Positions 55,562 through 63,865 of a DNA stretch of 63,865 nucleotides are shown here, piece after piece. The stretch comes from Companilactobacillus mindensis DSM 14500. Its GTDB lineage: Bacteria; Bacillota; Bacilli; Lactobacillales; Lactobacillaceae. Within the stretch, counting starts at the first letter, position 1; each line of letters opens with the position of its first letter. A program made the position numbers and the translations under genes. Below the pieces are notes generated by a model. It had not been told where the DNA came from. It did no database searches and saw only the letters and a program-made list of their open reading frames with translations. The stretch spans positions 1 through 63,865 of the forward strand of contig NZ_AZEZ01000003.1 of NCBI RefSeq assembly GCF_001434275.1. The letters are read 5' to 3'.

Positions 55562-57976
55562 TTATTTAACAACGATATTAACGATCTTGTTAGGGATAAC
55601 GATCACCTTAACAATGTTCTTACCTTCGATAAATTTCTTAACCTTTTCATCGTTTGTTGCCAATTTTTCGAGTTCGTCTTTTGAAGTTCCGTTGGCAACT
55701 TCAACTTTGTCTCTCAATTTACCATTAACTTGAACAATGATCTCAACGGTATCAGAAACTAATTTCTTTTCGTCATATGTTGGCCACTTAGCATAAGAAA
55801 TTGATTCTGTGTGACCAAACTTGCTCCAAAGTTCTTCCATCATATGTGGTGCGATTGGAGCTAACAATTGAACCAAACCTTCAGCGTAAGCCTTAGGCAT
55901 GTGATCAACCTTGTGAGCTTCGTTAACAAAGACCATCATTTGTGAAATGGCTGTGTTGAAGTGCAAAGCTTCAAAGTCGTTAGTAACCTTCTTAACTGTT
56001 TCGTTATAAACTTTATCAAGTTTACCATCATTTGTATCAGTCAAGAAACCTTCTTTGATTGTGCTGTAATCATCATCATTGATGAACAACTTCCAAACAC
56101 GGTCCAAGAACTTGTATGAACCAGAAAGGCCGTTTTCAGACCAAGCAATGGATGCATCCAATGGTCCCATGAACATTTCATACATTCTCAAAGTATCGGC
56201 ACCGTATGATTCAACGACATCATCTGGGTTAACGACGTTACCTTTTGATTTAGACATCTTTTCGTGACCTTTACCGAGGATCATACCTTGGTTGAAGAGT
56301 TTTTGGAATGGTTCTTTAGTTGGAACAACGCCCAAATCATAAAGCACCTTGTGCCAGAATCTTGCATATAGCAAGTGAAGTACGGCGTGTTCTGCACCAC
56401 CAATATATAGATCAACTGGCAACCATTGTTTCAACAAGTCGTAATCAGCCAATTCTTTGTCATTGTGTGGATCGATGTATCTCAAGTAGTACCATGATGA
56501 ACCAGCCCATTGTGGCATAGTGTTTGTTTCACGACGACCCTTACGACCATTCTTATCAACCACATTGACCCAGTCAGTCAAGTTAGCTAATGGACTTTCA
56601 CCAGTACCTGATGGTTTGATGTTGTCATCAGCTGGCAATTTAAGTGGCAATTCATCTTCGGGAACAAGTGAAGTTGTGCCATCTTCCCAGTGAATTACAG
56701 GAATTGGTTCACCCCAGTATCTTTGACGTGAGAAGACCCAGTCACGTAGACGGTAGTTGACTTTCTTTTCACCAATGCCCTTGTCTTCAAGATATTCAAC
56801 CATGCGATTGATAGCATCTTCTTTGTTCAAACCATCCAAGAAATCAGAATTGATGTGTTTACCGTCACCAGTAATGGCACCATCTTCAAGGTTTCCTTCA
56901 ATAACTTGTGTCATTGGCAAGTGGAATTTAGTTGCGAAGGCAAAGTCACGGTCATCGTGAGCTGGGACAGCCATAACTGCACCAGTACCATAAGTAACCA
57001 AGACATAATCTGAGATCCAGATAGGAATACGTTTGCCATTAACAGGGTTGATCGCATAGGCACCAGTGAAGACACCAGTCTTTTCATCGTTCAAATCAGT
57101 TCTATCAAGGTCTGATTTGTGAGAAACTTCTTCCTTATAAGCATCAACCGCAGCTTTTTGTTCAGGCGTTGTGATCTTGTCGACCAATTTGTGTTCAGGA
57201 GCCAAAGTCATGTATTCAACACCGAAAACAGTATCTGGTCTAGTTGTGAAGACGTTGATCTTGTCATCTGAGTCAGCAACTGGGAAAGTAATTTGGGCAC
57301 CAACTGAACGGCCAATCCAGTTTCTTTGCATTTCTTTGATACTTTCTGGCCAGTCGATATCATCCAAGTCGTCCAACAATCTGTCAGCATAAGCTGTGAT
57401 CTTCAACATCCATTGACGCATTGGCTTTCTAACAACTGGGAAACCACCACGTTCCGTCTTACCATCGATGATCTCTTCGTTAGCAACAACAGTACCAAGA
57501 TCTGGTGACCAGTTAACTAATGTTTCTGATTCGTAAGCCAAACCTTTTTTGTACATTTGTTCGAAGATCCATTGAGTCCACTTATAGAACTTAGGATCAG
57601 TTGTTTGAACTTCACGGTCCCAATCATATGAGAATCCCAGTGAGTTGATCTGACGTTTGAAGTTTTGGATATTCTTCTCTGTAAAATCAGCTGGTGTATG
57701 GCCAGTGTTTAGAGCATATTGTTCAGCTGGCAAGCCAAAGGCATCAAAGCCCATTGGGTGTAAAACGTTGTAGCCTTGAGCACGTTTCATACGAGCAACG
57801 ATATCAGTTGCAGTGTAACCTTCGGGGTGACCTACGTGAAGACCTTGACCTGATGGATATGGGAACATATCTAAGGCATAGAAGTTCTTCTTGTTAGGAT
57901 CATTGGTTGTTCTAAAAGTATCGTTTTCCTTCCAATACTTTTGCCATTTCTTTTCTACGGTGTTGTGATTGTACAT
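55562..57976 (-). CDS. leuS: leucyl-tRNA synthetase
   Basis: An 804-residue class I synthetase: [20 protein letters not shown] holds the HIGH-type motif (HVGH), with an editing domain ([28 protein letters not shown]) and KMSKSKGN. Standard bacterial length. AGGAGGAAAAT precedes the ATG, and a T-box leader controls it. Confidence 0.97.
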   Translation of the reverse strand: MYNHNTVEKKWQKYWKENDTFRTTNDPNKKNFYALDMFPYPSGQGLHVGHPEGYTATDIVARMKRAQGYNVLHPMGFDAFGLPAEQYALNTGHTPADFTEKNIQNFKRQINSLGFSYDWDREVQTTDPKFYKWTQWIFEQMYKKGLAYESETLVNWSPDLGTVVANEEIIDGKTERGGFPVVRKPMRQWMLKITAYADRLLDDLDDIDWPESIKEMQRNWIGRSVGAQITFPVADSDDKINVFTTRPDTVFGVEYMTLAPEHKLVDKITTPEQKAAVDAYKEEVSHKSDLDRTDLNDEKTGVFTGAYAINPVNGKRIPIWISDYVLVTYGTGAVMAVPAHDDRDFAFATKFHLPMTQVIEGNLEDGAITGDGKHINSDFLDGLNKEDAINRMVEYLEDKGIGEKKVNYRLRDWVFSRQRYWGEPIPVIHWEDGTTSLVPEDELPLKLPADDNIKPSGTGESPLANLTDWVNVVDKNGRKGRRETNTMPQWAGSSWYYLRYIDPHNDKELADYDLLKQWLPVDLYIGGAEHAVLHLLYARFWHKVLYDLGVVPTKEPFQKLFNQGMILGKGHEKMSKSKGNVVNPDDVVESYGADTLRMYEMFMGPLDASIAWSENGLSGSYKFLDRVWKLFINDDDYSTIKEGFLTDTNDGKLDKVYNETVKKVTNDFEALHFNTAISQMMVFVNEAHKVDHMPKAYAEGLVQLLAPIAPHMMEELWSKFGHTESISYAKWPTYDEKKLVSDTVEIIVQVNGKLRDKVEVANGTSKDELEKLATNDEKVKKFIEGKNIVKVIVIPNKIVNIVVK

Positions 57977-57992
57977 GTATTTTCCTCCTATA

Positions 57993-58215
57993 CAAAAAAA
58001 GTCCTATGATTAATATAATCATAGGACGAGTTATCGCGTTACCACCTAAGTTCCGCACTTCAAATAAGTACGACTCTTGAAATCCTTAACGGGGATCAAG
58101 CGTAGTCACTTACTCTTAGTTCGGCAACTATTTTAGTGGACGAGTTCGAAAATAAAAACCTACGCATTCACATCCCCATGCGCTTTCTGAAAAGTATTTT
58201 TATAATCTACTACTT
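57993..58215 (-). promoter_or_regulatory. T-box riboswitch of leuS
   Basis: Minus-strand leader with T-box motif TTAGGTGGTAACGCG followed by the terminator GTCCTATGATTA...TAATCATAGGAC with a T run. Upstream lie stem-I features, including an AGCGCAT/ATGCGT apical arm and AACTC, where CTC would be a Leu specifier codon. Uncharged tRNA-Leu would switch transcription on. The specifier assignment is tentative; the T-box itself is clear. Confidence 0.9.
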
Positions 58216-58230
58216 CCGTTGTGTTATATC

Positions 58231-59502
58231 TTATACCAATAATGTTTGTCCGACAACCAATAAATCTGAATTTAGATTATTTAATTGTTTGATATTGTCA
58301 ACTGTAGTTCCTGCTTGTGAGGCGATCGAATCGATCGTATCGCCGTTTTGAACGGTTACTGAACTATTAGTTTGACCATTTGAATTATTGGAATCATTAT
58401 TGCTGTAATCATTTTGAACGCTGATTGAAGAACTATCTGAATCTGAGTCATCAGATGGAACATACTTCTTCACGCCATCACGTTCATCTTGGACGATGAC
58501 TGGAGCTTGTTGAGTACCATAAGCATCCCCAACATTACCAGTATCAGTTGTCTTATTACTTGTCTGTGTAAGCGTTGCTGAAGTTGTTGTAGTGTTAGCT
58601 ACTGGTTGACCATCAGCTCCGAGTACTTGTAGCACTGTCAAAGTCTTACCAGGATAAATGTAATTGTCAGTCTTCAAATCGTTGATTCTAATCAAGCTGT
58701 CAGTCGACATATTGAATTTGTCAGCGATCGATTGCAAAGTATCCCCTTGGGCTACCGTGTATGTTTGACTGGCATCATTTTCGGTATCGAATTGTGTCAA
58801 ATTATACTTTTCGATGACACTGTTCAACTTATCAGCATAAGTCGTATCTGTAGCATAGCGACCAGTTAGATACTTAGTTGCATCCTTGTAGGATTGCGTA
58901 TTGCTCTTCCAAGCGCCAGCGTACATTTGAGAATTGCCAGAAGTTCCTCCACGAAGCAAGGAAACATAGTCCTCTAGTGACTCCTTATATGAAGGATACT
59001 TTCTGAAGTTAGAACTGATCGAATAAAGACTCCCAGTTCCATCATCTTCTTGAGTCCCCATGTTGACTGATTCACCCTTATAATCACCTTTGATACCAAA
59101 GAGATTATAGTTAGGTGCACTAGCCAAACCACTCGTACCCCAGCCACTTTCGATCATTGCTTGAGCAATCATGACTGATGCATAGAGATCGTTGTTAGCG
59201 GCTAACTTACGCGCTGAATTACCAATATAATCGATAAATTGCTGATCACCGACTCCAGTTGAGCTAATGGGAGTATTAACTGTCGCTGCATTTTGATTAA
59301 GTAAATTACCGACAGATAAAGCATCAGCTTTAACTGGCGTTGGAGCAGCTATATTAGCGACTTCGGCTACGGCTGCACCAACAAACATGCTCGATCCCAA
59401 AATCGACATGTTTTTACGCAAGTTTGCATTCTTATTTTTTTTATTATTTAATCTAGTCAAACGACTATCTTCTATTTTTCTTTCTCGACGTGTAATAGCC
59501 AT
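58231..59502 (-). CDS. GH73 glucosaminidase with LysM domains
   Basis: A 423-residue secreted cell-wall hydrolase. It has an N-terminal signal region, a glucosaminidase domain (VMIAQAMIESGWGTSGLASA, with catalytic Glu; NYNLFGIKGDYKGESV), and two LysM domains (YTVAQGDTLQSIADKFNMST; VTVQNGDTIDSIASQAGTTV) separated by a Ser/Asn-rich linker. It cleaves peptidoglycan during growth and division. GAGGGAG lies 11 nt before the ATG at 59502. Confidence 0.92.
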   Translation of the reverse strand: MAITRRERKIEDSRLTRLNNKKNKNANLRKNMSILGSSMFVGAAVAEVANIAAPTPVKADALSVGNLLNQNAATVNTPISSTGVGDQQFIDYIGNSARKLAANNDLYASVMIAQAMIESGWGTSGLASAPNYNLFGIKGDYKGESVNMGTQEDDGTGSLYSISSNFRKYPSYKESLEDYVSLLRGGTSGNSQMYAGAWKSNTQSYKDATKYLTGRYATDTTYADKLNSVIEKYNLTQFDTENDASQTYTVAQGDTLQSIADKFNMSTDSLIRINDLKTDNYIYPGKTLTVLQVLGADGQPVANTTTTSATLTQTSNKTTDTGNVGDAYGTQQAPVIVQDERDGVKKYVPSDDSDSDSSSISVQNDYSNNDSNNSNGQTNSSVTVQNGDTIDSIASQAGTTVDNIKQLNNLNSDLLVVGQTLLV

Positions 59503-59582
59503 AAATATTTTGTCTCCCTCAAAATCTTTATACTTTATTATATTTCTTAACAAAAACTTAAACAATAGAGAGATTAAAAATT

Positions 59583-60232
59583 ATGAAAATATCTAAAAAA
59601 TATCTATCTTTAATGGACTTTTTTTAATTTTATTCATCGCTTGGGCAATCAACGTAGCCAACAACACTAAATTGATCCAAAACTTTGACAGTACCTTGAT
59701 CAGTCAAATATATCACCACAATCCCTTGTCCTTGGCAATCTTTCGGCCAATAACAAATATCGGCGATACATATGAGACCATCTTCGTCACTGCTATCTTC
59801 TTTGTCGTATTAGTTCTCAAAAAGTACTACTACGCTTCGATTTTTTTGGTTATCAATAAAGTTGTTGTTGCTGGTTTGAACAGCCTAATCAAAAATACGT
59901 TAAAACGACCACGTCCTAGTCACAAACATTACGTTTATGCTGGAGGTTTTAGCTTCCCTAGTGGCCATTCAGCCAGCTCATTTGCTTTATACATTTCACT
60001 TCTGATCATCAGCTTGTTTATTTTCAAAAGACTCAGCGTCAAGCTCATCGTCAGCGCAATCTGTATCATTACCGTATTGTTGGTCGGTTACAGTCGTATT
60101 TTCTTAGGTGTTCACTACCCCAGCGACGTTTTAGGTGGCTACTTGTTGGCAGCCACTATTTTGACTTTCAACACTCTCTTATTCAGAGCCAAGGATCTTT
60201 CGATTCTTCAGCTCAAAGGCATTAATAATTAG
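59583..60232 (+). CDS. PAP2-family phosphatase, N-terminal frameshift
   Basis: A membrane PAP2 enzyme: KRPRPSHKHYVYAGGFSFPS, then GHSA (active site) and YSRIFLGVHYPSDVLGG. The frame from ATG at 59583 reads MKISKKYLSLMDFF and stops. Adding one T to the T7 run (59619-59625) would join it to FLILFIAWAINVANNTKLIQ, the first membrane helix, and then the intact remainder. As read, translation must start at an inner TTG near 59672, without that helix. It dephosphorylates lipids such as undecaprenyl pyrophosphate or phosphatidate. Confidence 0.82.
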
Positions 60233-61654
60233 ACCCACTATTAATAATACAAGAGAGGCAACGTAAATATTGTGCAATCCTGAAAAAAGAATTTGTTTCA
60301 TTTTGGGTAAAAGTTGCTGTGGTAAATAGTTAGCCGTCTGAGGATCAATCAATTTGTTCATCATGTCAACCGTGATATGTTTGTTTTCAGCTGCTCCTTT
60401 AGCCAAAGCCGTATTCAAGACGATTCCGTATACGGAAACCATCATTGATTGACCGATCGTTCTAAGCAAGGTATTGAAACTAGTAGCGACACCGACATTT
60501 TCAGGTTCGACAACTGTTTGAGTCGTTACAGTCGTAGTGGTGATCGTCAAGCCAAAACCTAAACCGGCAATTCCAGCCAACATACAGAAGTACCAAAATG
60601 GCGTCGTCGGATTAGCTAACAATAGTAAGACATTAGCTACGGCCAAGAAGAAGAGACTGATATAAATGACACGATTGGGTGCCATTTTTTTTATCAATGA
60701 ACCAGCCCAGAATGAACCAAAGATCCAGACGATCGAACTTGGTGTGACCGCAAAACCACCCATTGATGGACTCAAGCCCAAAATCCCTTGCATCCACGTA
60801 GGAATATAGGCTTCAAAACCAATCAAAAAACCACTGACTAACAGTGCTAAGACGTTTTGAATAACGAAGGTCTTATTTTTGAACAAATCCAATGGCAAGA
60901 TTGGATCACTGACGTGGCGTTCCACTTTGATAAAAATAAATACCGAAATAATTGATACCAAGACGAGTCCGATCGGTAAAATTGCACTGCCGCTGCCGAT
61001 ATTTTGTAAAGCAAGCATCAGTGGCAATAAAACTAAGACTAATAAGACTGTTCCCCAATAATCGATCTGTAATTTTTCGTGTTCTCTCTTCTCTTCTTTA
61101 AAGAAGATCCAGATCAAGGCCATCGTCAATAAACCAACTGGCAAATTGATCAAAAAGACCCAGTGCCAACTTAATTTTTCAACAATGAAACCACCTAACA
61201 GCGGTGCAATAACAGCCGCAACACCCCACGCTGAACCGTTGAGTCCTAGGATTCGGGCTCTTTTTTCCAATGGATAAATATCAGCAATGATCGTAAAGGT
61301 CAAAGGCTGAATCGCTCCAGAACCGATACCCTGGATAACTCGGGCTAAAATTAAAGTCAGCATTGAATTGGACATCGCACACAAAGTCGAACCGATAACA
61401 AAAATCACTAAACCAATCAACAGAACTGGTTTCCGGCCGACGATGTCTGATAACTTTCCATAAATTGGCGTTGCTACGGCAGTCATTAGTAGATAAATTG
61501 AGAACACCCAGTTCATCAAACTAACCCCATGCAGACTCCCGATGATTGTTGGCATAGCGGTCGAAACGATAGTTCCCTCTATTGCAGTCATAAAAGTCGC
61601 AATGAACACAGCAATCGTGACGATCACAACATTTGATTGATTCTTTTGAGCCAT
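60179..61654 (-). CDS. DHA2-type MFS drug exporter (LmrB/EmrB-like)
   Basis: A 491-residue, 14-helix transporter: motif A GKLSDIVGRKPVLLIG, motif C-like GPLLGG region (APLLGGFIVEKLSWHWVF), and DHA2 first-helix pattern. It exports drugs by proton antiport. The stop lies inside the end of the PAP2 gene, so these convergent genes overlap by 54 bp. GGGAGGAATTGTTTAAAT precedes the ATG. Confidence 0.9.
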   Translation of the reverse strand: MAQKNQSNVVIVTIAVFIATFMTAIEGTIVSTAMPTIIGSLHGVSLMNWVFSIYLLMTAVATPIYGKLSDIVGRKPVLLIGLVIFVIGSTLCAMSNSMLTLILARVIQGIGSGAIQPLTFTIIADIYPLEKRARILGLNGSAWGVAAVIAPLLGGFIVEKLSWHWVFLINLPVGLLTMALIWIFFKEEKREHEKLQIDYWGTVLLVLVLLPLMLALQNIGSGSAILPIGLVLVSIISVFIFIKVERHVSDPILPLDLFKNKTFVIQNVLALLVSGFLIGFEAYIPTWMQGILGLSPSMGGFAVTPSSIVWIFGSFWAGSLIKKMAPNRVIYISLFFLAVANVLLLLANPTTPFWYFCMLAGIAGLGFGLTITTTTVTTQTVVEPENVGVATSFNTLLRTIGQSMMVSVYGIVLNTALAKGAAENKHITVDMMNKLIDPQTANYLPQQLLPKMKQILFSGLHNIYVASLVLLIVGLIINAFELKNRKILGSE

Positions 61655-61672
61655 ATTTAAACAATTCCTCCC

Positions 61673-61725
61673 ATAAAAAAAGAGACTATTCCTAAAGAAT
61701 TAACTTTAAGAACGCCTCTGTAATC
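61673..61725 (-). terminator. metK terminator
   Basis: Minus strand AGAGGCGTTCTTAAAG and TCTTTAGGAATAGTCTCT pair with mismatches around TTAAT, followed by T7. Confidence 0.6.
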
Positions 61726-61730
61726 ACCGA

Positions 61731-62924
61731 TTAAATTTTCAAGAAACTCTTAATATCATCAACTTTATCAAGTTTTTCCCATGGTAAATCGATATCTGTA
61801 CGTCCGAAGTGACCATATGCGGCCGTCTTCTTATAAATTGGTCTTTGTAGATCAAGCATCTTAATGATACCTAATGGACGAAGATCGAAGAACTTATTGA
61901 TAACCTCTTCAATTTGTTCTTCAGTAAAATCACTGGTACCAAATGTATCAATGTGGATCGAAACAGGTCTTGCCACACCAATAGCGTAAGCAATTTGAAT
62001 TTCAACTTTTTCAGCAACGCCGGCAGCAACAAGGTTTTTAGCGATGTATCTGGCAGCATAACTTGCTGAACGGTCGACTTTAGTAGCATCTTTACCTGAG
62101 AAAGCACCACCACCGTGACGTGCAAAACCACCGTATGTATCAACGATGACCTTACGTCCTGTAAGACCGGAATCCCCTTCTGGTCCACCGATAACAAAAC
62201 GACCTGTAGGATTGATCAAGATCTTAGTCTTGTCGTCCATCATGTTTGCTGGAACTACTTCATCAATGACATACTTTTTGATGTCTTTTTGAACTTGTTC
62301 CAAACTAGCCTCAGCTTTGTGTTGAGTACTTAAAACGATTGTATCGACACGAACAGGATGATCATTTTCATCGTATTCGATCGTTACTTGTGACTTAGCA
62401 TCAGGCATCAAGTAATCAATTGTTCCGTTCTTTCTAACTTCAGCTGTTTTTCTCATCAACTTGTGAGCTAGAGAGATTGGAAGTGGCATGAATTCCTTAG
62501 TTTCGTTAGTAGCGAAACCAAAGACGAAACCTTGATCACCGGCACCAATTTGATCCAATGGATCTTTATCGTTATTGCCACGTTCTTCAAGCGCATCGTC
62601 AACACCTTGAGCAATATCAGGTGATTGTTCATCAAGTGCAACTAATACGGCACAACTATTACCGTTGAAGCCAGGATTTGTTCCATCGTAGCCAATTTCA
62701 GTAATTGTTTTACGTACAACACTTTGAATATCAACGTATGCGGAAGTTGAAATTTCACCTACAACTAGAACTAAACCAGTTGTAACGGTTGTTTCACAGG
62801 CAACACGTGCATCTTTGTCCTTTGCTAAAATAGCATCGAGAATTGCATCACTTATTTGATCAGCAACTTTATCTGGATGTCCTTCTGAAACTGATTCAGA
62901 AGTAAATAAATAATTTTTTGACAT
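61731..62924 (-). CDS. metK: S-adenosylmethionine synthetase
   Basis: A 397-residue [59 protein letters not shown] and [16 protein letters not shown]. It makes SAM from methionine and ATP. ATG at 62924 follows AGGTGGAAAAGAT, which is also part of the SAM-III riboswitch that can hide it. Confidence 0.97.
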   Translation of the reverse strand: MSKNYLFTSESVSEGHPDKVADQISDAILDAILAKDKDARVACETTVTTGLVLVVGEISTSAYVDIQSVVRKTITEIGYDGTNPGFNGNSCAVLVALDEQSPDIAQGVDDALEERGNNDKDPLDQIGAGDQGFVFGFATNETKEFMPLPISLAHKLMRKTAEVRKNGTIDYLMPDAKSQVTIEYDENDHPVRVDTIVLSTQHKAEASLEQVQKDIKKYVIDEVVPANMMDDKTKILINPTGRFVIGGPEGDSGLTGRKVIVDTYGGFARHGGGAFSGKDATKVDRSASYAARYIAKNLVAAGVAEKVEIQIAYAIGVARPVSIHIDTFGTSDFTEEQIEEVINKFFDLRPLGIIKMLDLQRPIYKKTAAYGHFGRTDIDLPWEKLDKVDDIKSFLKI

Positions 62925-62929
62925 ATCTT

Positions 62930-62993
62930 TTCCACCTTTTCGGTTACAGGGCCTCTCCTTAAACAAAAAAAAGGATCCCATCAGGAACCTTTT
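62930..62993 (-). promoter_or_regulatory. SAM-III (SMK box) riboswitch of metK
   Basis: Minus strand: GGTTCCTGATGGGATCC, a variable arm, then GCCCTGTAACCGAAAAGGTGG containing the ribosome binding site. These are the SMK-box core blocks (GGTTCC...GGAT and TGTAACCGAAA...GG). SAM binding sequesters the GG-rich site and stops translation of metK. Confidence 0.9.
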
Positions 62994-63094
62994 AATAGGT
63001 TAACACAAAATAAATTCATTTTCATGAAAAAAACATAGTTTGACGTCCAACTTTTTCTACATTACTATAATTCTATCAGTCAAAAGGAGTCACT

Positions 63095-63769
63095 ATGGAT
63101 AAATTAAAATCTAAAAGACTATTAGCAGCCTTTATTGAATTTATCAGTTATCATATCTTTCCCTTCATATTTATTTTCGTCCACGACCTCAATAATTACT
63201 CGCTGCACGGCTTTTTGATCATCATGGTCGCCATGGTCGCTTTATATAAAGAATTCATCTCGACGTTGAATCCTAACAATTATTTTCATATTTTGTACAG
63301 TGCTATTTATATCTTATTAGCGATTCTTTCGTTCCGTTCACTCAATTACTTTGTTATGATCTTAATTTTCGTACAACTTGTTTTCCTATATATGATCAGA
63401 TACTTACCTGACAAATATCAAAATCTAGTTTCATTAGTAAAAGATTTCATCGTCCCTAGCTTTATGTCAATTGCTTTGGCCTTTACTTATATGCATTTTA
63501 TTTCGGTCACCTTTATCGTGCCGCTGTTATTAGTCAACTTGGCTACCGTTTTGATCAACTACTTTGAAGGGACTAGAAACGACTACCTCGAATTGATTGC
63601 CATTTCCGTTTTAAGCGTCGTCTTATTCTTACTCAATTACATCAGTATGTGGACTGCTTTAGTGATCGTCATCTTTGTGGTCACAATGTCCTTGTTGAAA
63701 AAGTATCGTAATTTTTCACAGCCTAATTTAGTTTATCGTGTAATTGGAAACTTGATTTTAGTCATCTAA
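63095..63769 (+). CDS. polytopic membrane protein, unknown
   Basis: A 224-residue, very hydrophobic protein with six or seven membrane helices and a lysine-rich C-terminus. AAAAGGAGTCACT precedes the ATG, and it ends at a strong terminator. No family is recognised. Confidence 0.65.
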   Translation: MDKLKSKRLLAAFIEFISYHIFPFIFIFVHDLNNYSLHGFLIIMVAMVALYKEFISTLNPNNYFHILYSAIYILLAILSFRSLNYFVMILIFVQLVFLYMIRYLPDKYQNLVSLVKDFIVPSFMSIALAFTYMHFISVTFIVPLLLVNLATVLINYFEGTRNDYLELIAISVLSVVLFLLNYISMWTALVIVIFVVTMSLLKKYRNFSQPNLVYRVIGNLILVI

Positions 63770-63802
63770 AGGAATTTCTTCAGTGAAATTCCTTTTTTTG
63801 TT
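63768..63802 (+). terminator. Rho-independent terminator
   Basis: AAAGGAATTTC and GAAATTCCTTT pair around TTCAGT, followed by TTTT. Confidence 0.87.
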
Positions 63803-63811
63803 TTTTCAGGA

Positions 63812-63865
63812 ATCGAGTAGGAGGTAACTTTTAATTACCGACCTCTCACACCACCGTACGTACGG
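63812..63865 (-). mobile_element. group II intron, 3' end (domain VI and part of domain V)
   Basis: The minus strand reads CCGTACGTACGGTGGTGTGA, then GAGGTCGGTAATTAAAAGTT, ACCTCCTACTCGAT. The ACGTACGGT block is the 3' strand of a domain V helix. Domain VI follows (GAG/CTC, AGG/CCT, GGTAA/TTACC) with one bulged A (63818), 7 nt from an AT-ending 3' boundary at 63812. The intron runs past the right edge; its reverse transcriptase is not in this window. Confidence 0.82.

Noticed and set aside
57208-57390. frames opposite to or inside leuS and other large genes
   Set aside because: Shadow frames without ribosome binding sites or family pattern.
1-63865. CRISPR array
   Set aside because: No regularly spaced short repeats with unique spacers were found; the A/B units are ~125 nt and adjoining.
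63768-63865. typical class C intron insertion downstream of a terminator
   Set aside because: The terminator is on the 3' side of the intron, opposite to the usual arrangement.

Overview
This window looks like a low-GC member of the Lactobacillaceae, most likely a Companilactobacillus-type species. That is inferred from the AT-rich codon use, a SAM-III (SMK-box) leader on metK, a leucine T-box on leuS, WxL-type surface proteins and gene content; no sequence search was possible.

Positions 1-21.3 kb are the right part of a temperate siphovirus prophage. On the minus strand, reading from about 17.4 kb down to the left edge, lie the lytic genes: Cro-like regulator, antirepressor, small early genes, Gp157, SF2 helicase (broken by a +1 frame change), Sak4-like ATPase, DUF669 protein, AP2-domain protein, prim-pol, VapE-type helicase, an iteron region that looks like the replication origin, VRR-NUC nuclease, YopX-like protein, a RinA/ArpU-type late regulator, a cluster of tRNA-like folds, an HNH/P-loop fusion, TerS, TerL, DUF1056, portal and prohead protease. 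The capsid and tail genes lie beyond the left edge. On the plus strand are the CI-like repressor, an ImmA-type peptidase, a membrane-anchored surface protein and the integrase. Three 17-bp operators sit between the divergent repressor and cro genes.

Positions 21.4-31 kb hold a TetR regulator, two small proteins and a six-gene exopolysaccharide locus. Its layout resembles the Listeria pss locus: GH8 lipoprotein, large membrane protein, DUF2334 protein, GT2 synthase, BcsB-like protein and a degenerate GGDEF protein. The GGDEF protein keeps a c-di-GMP inhibitory-site motif at the canonical spacing from its lost active site. The GT2 and BcsB genes each carry one in-frame stop codon, so the locus is probably inactive in this genome.

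Positions 31-51 kb hold a lectin-like WxL protein, a MerR regulator, glnA, guaC, a lipid-linked sugar transfer pair (GT2 plus GT39) divergent from a two-component system, a large surface protein gene interrupted by a stop codon, an ASCH protein, mscL and an NADH oxidase-type flavoprotein. Three intergenic regions (37.6, 47.5 and 50.6 kb) carry an interspersed repeat made of two alternating ~125-nt units, A and B. Both units fold into the same nested hairpin with compensatory base changes. I could not match it to a family I know, and it is the best candidate here for an undescribed element.

Positions 51-63.9 kb are housekeeping: tRNA-Leu(CAG), nnrD, an esterase, a MurJ/SpoVB-type flippase, leuS with its T-box, a GH73/LysM cell-wall hydrolase, a PAP2 phosphatase (N-terminal frameshift in a T7 run), an MFS exporter, metK with its SMK riboswitch, a membrane protein, and the 3' end of a group II intron at the right edge. 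Many transcription units end in hairpins that share a GATTC...GAATC core next to the loop.
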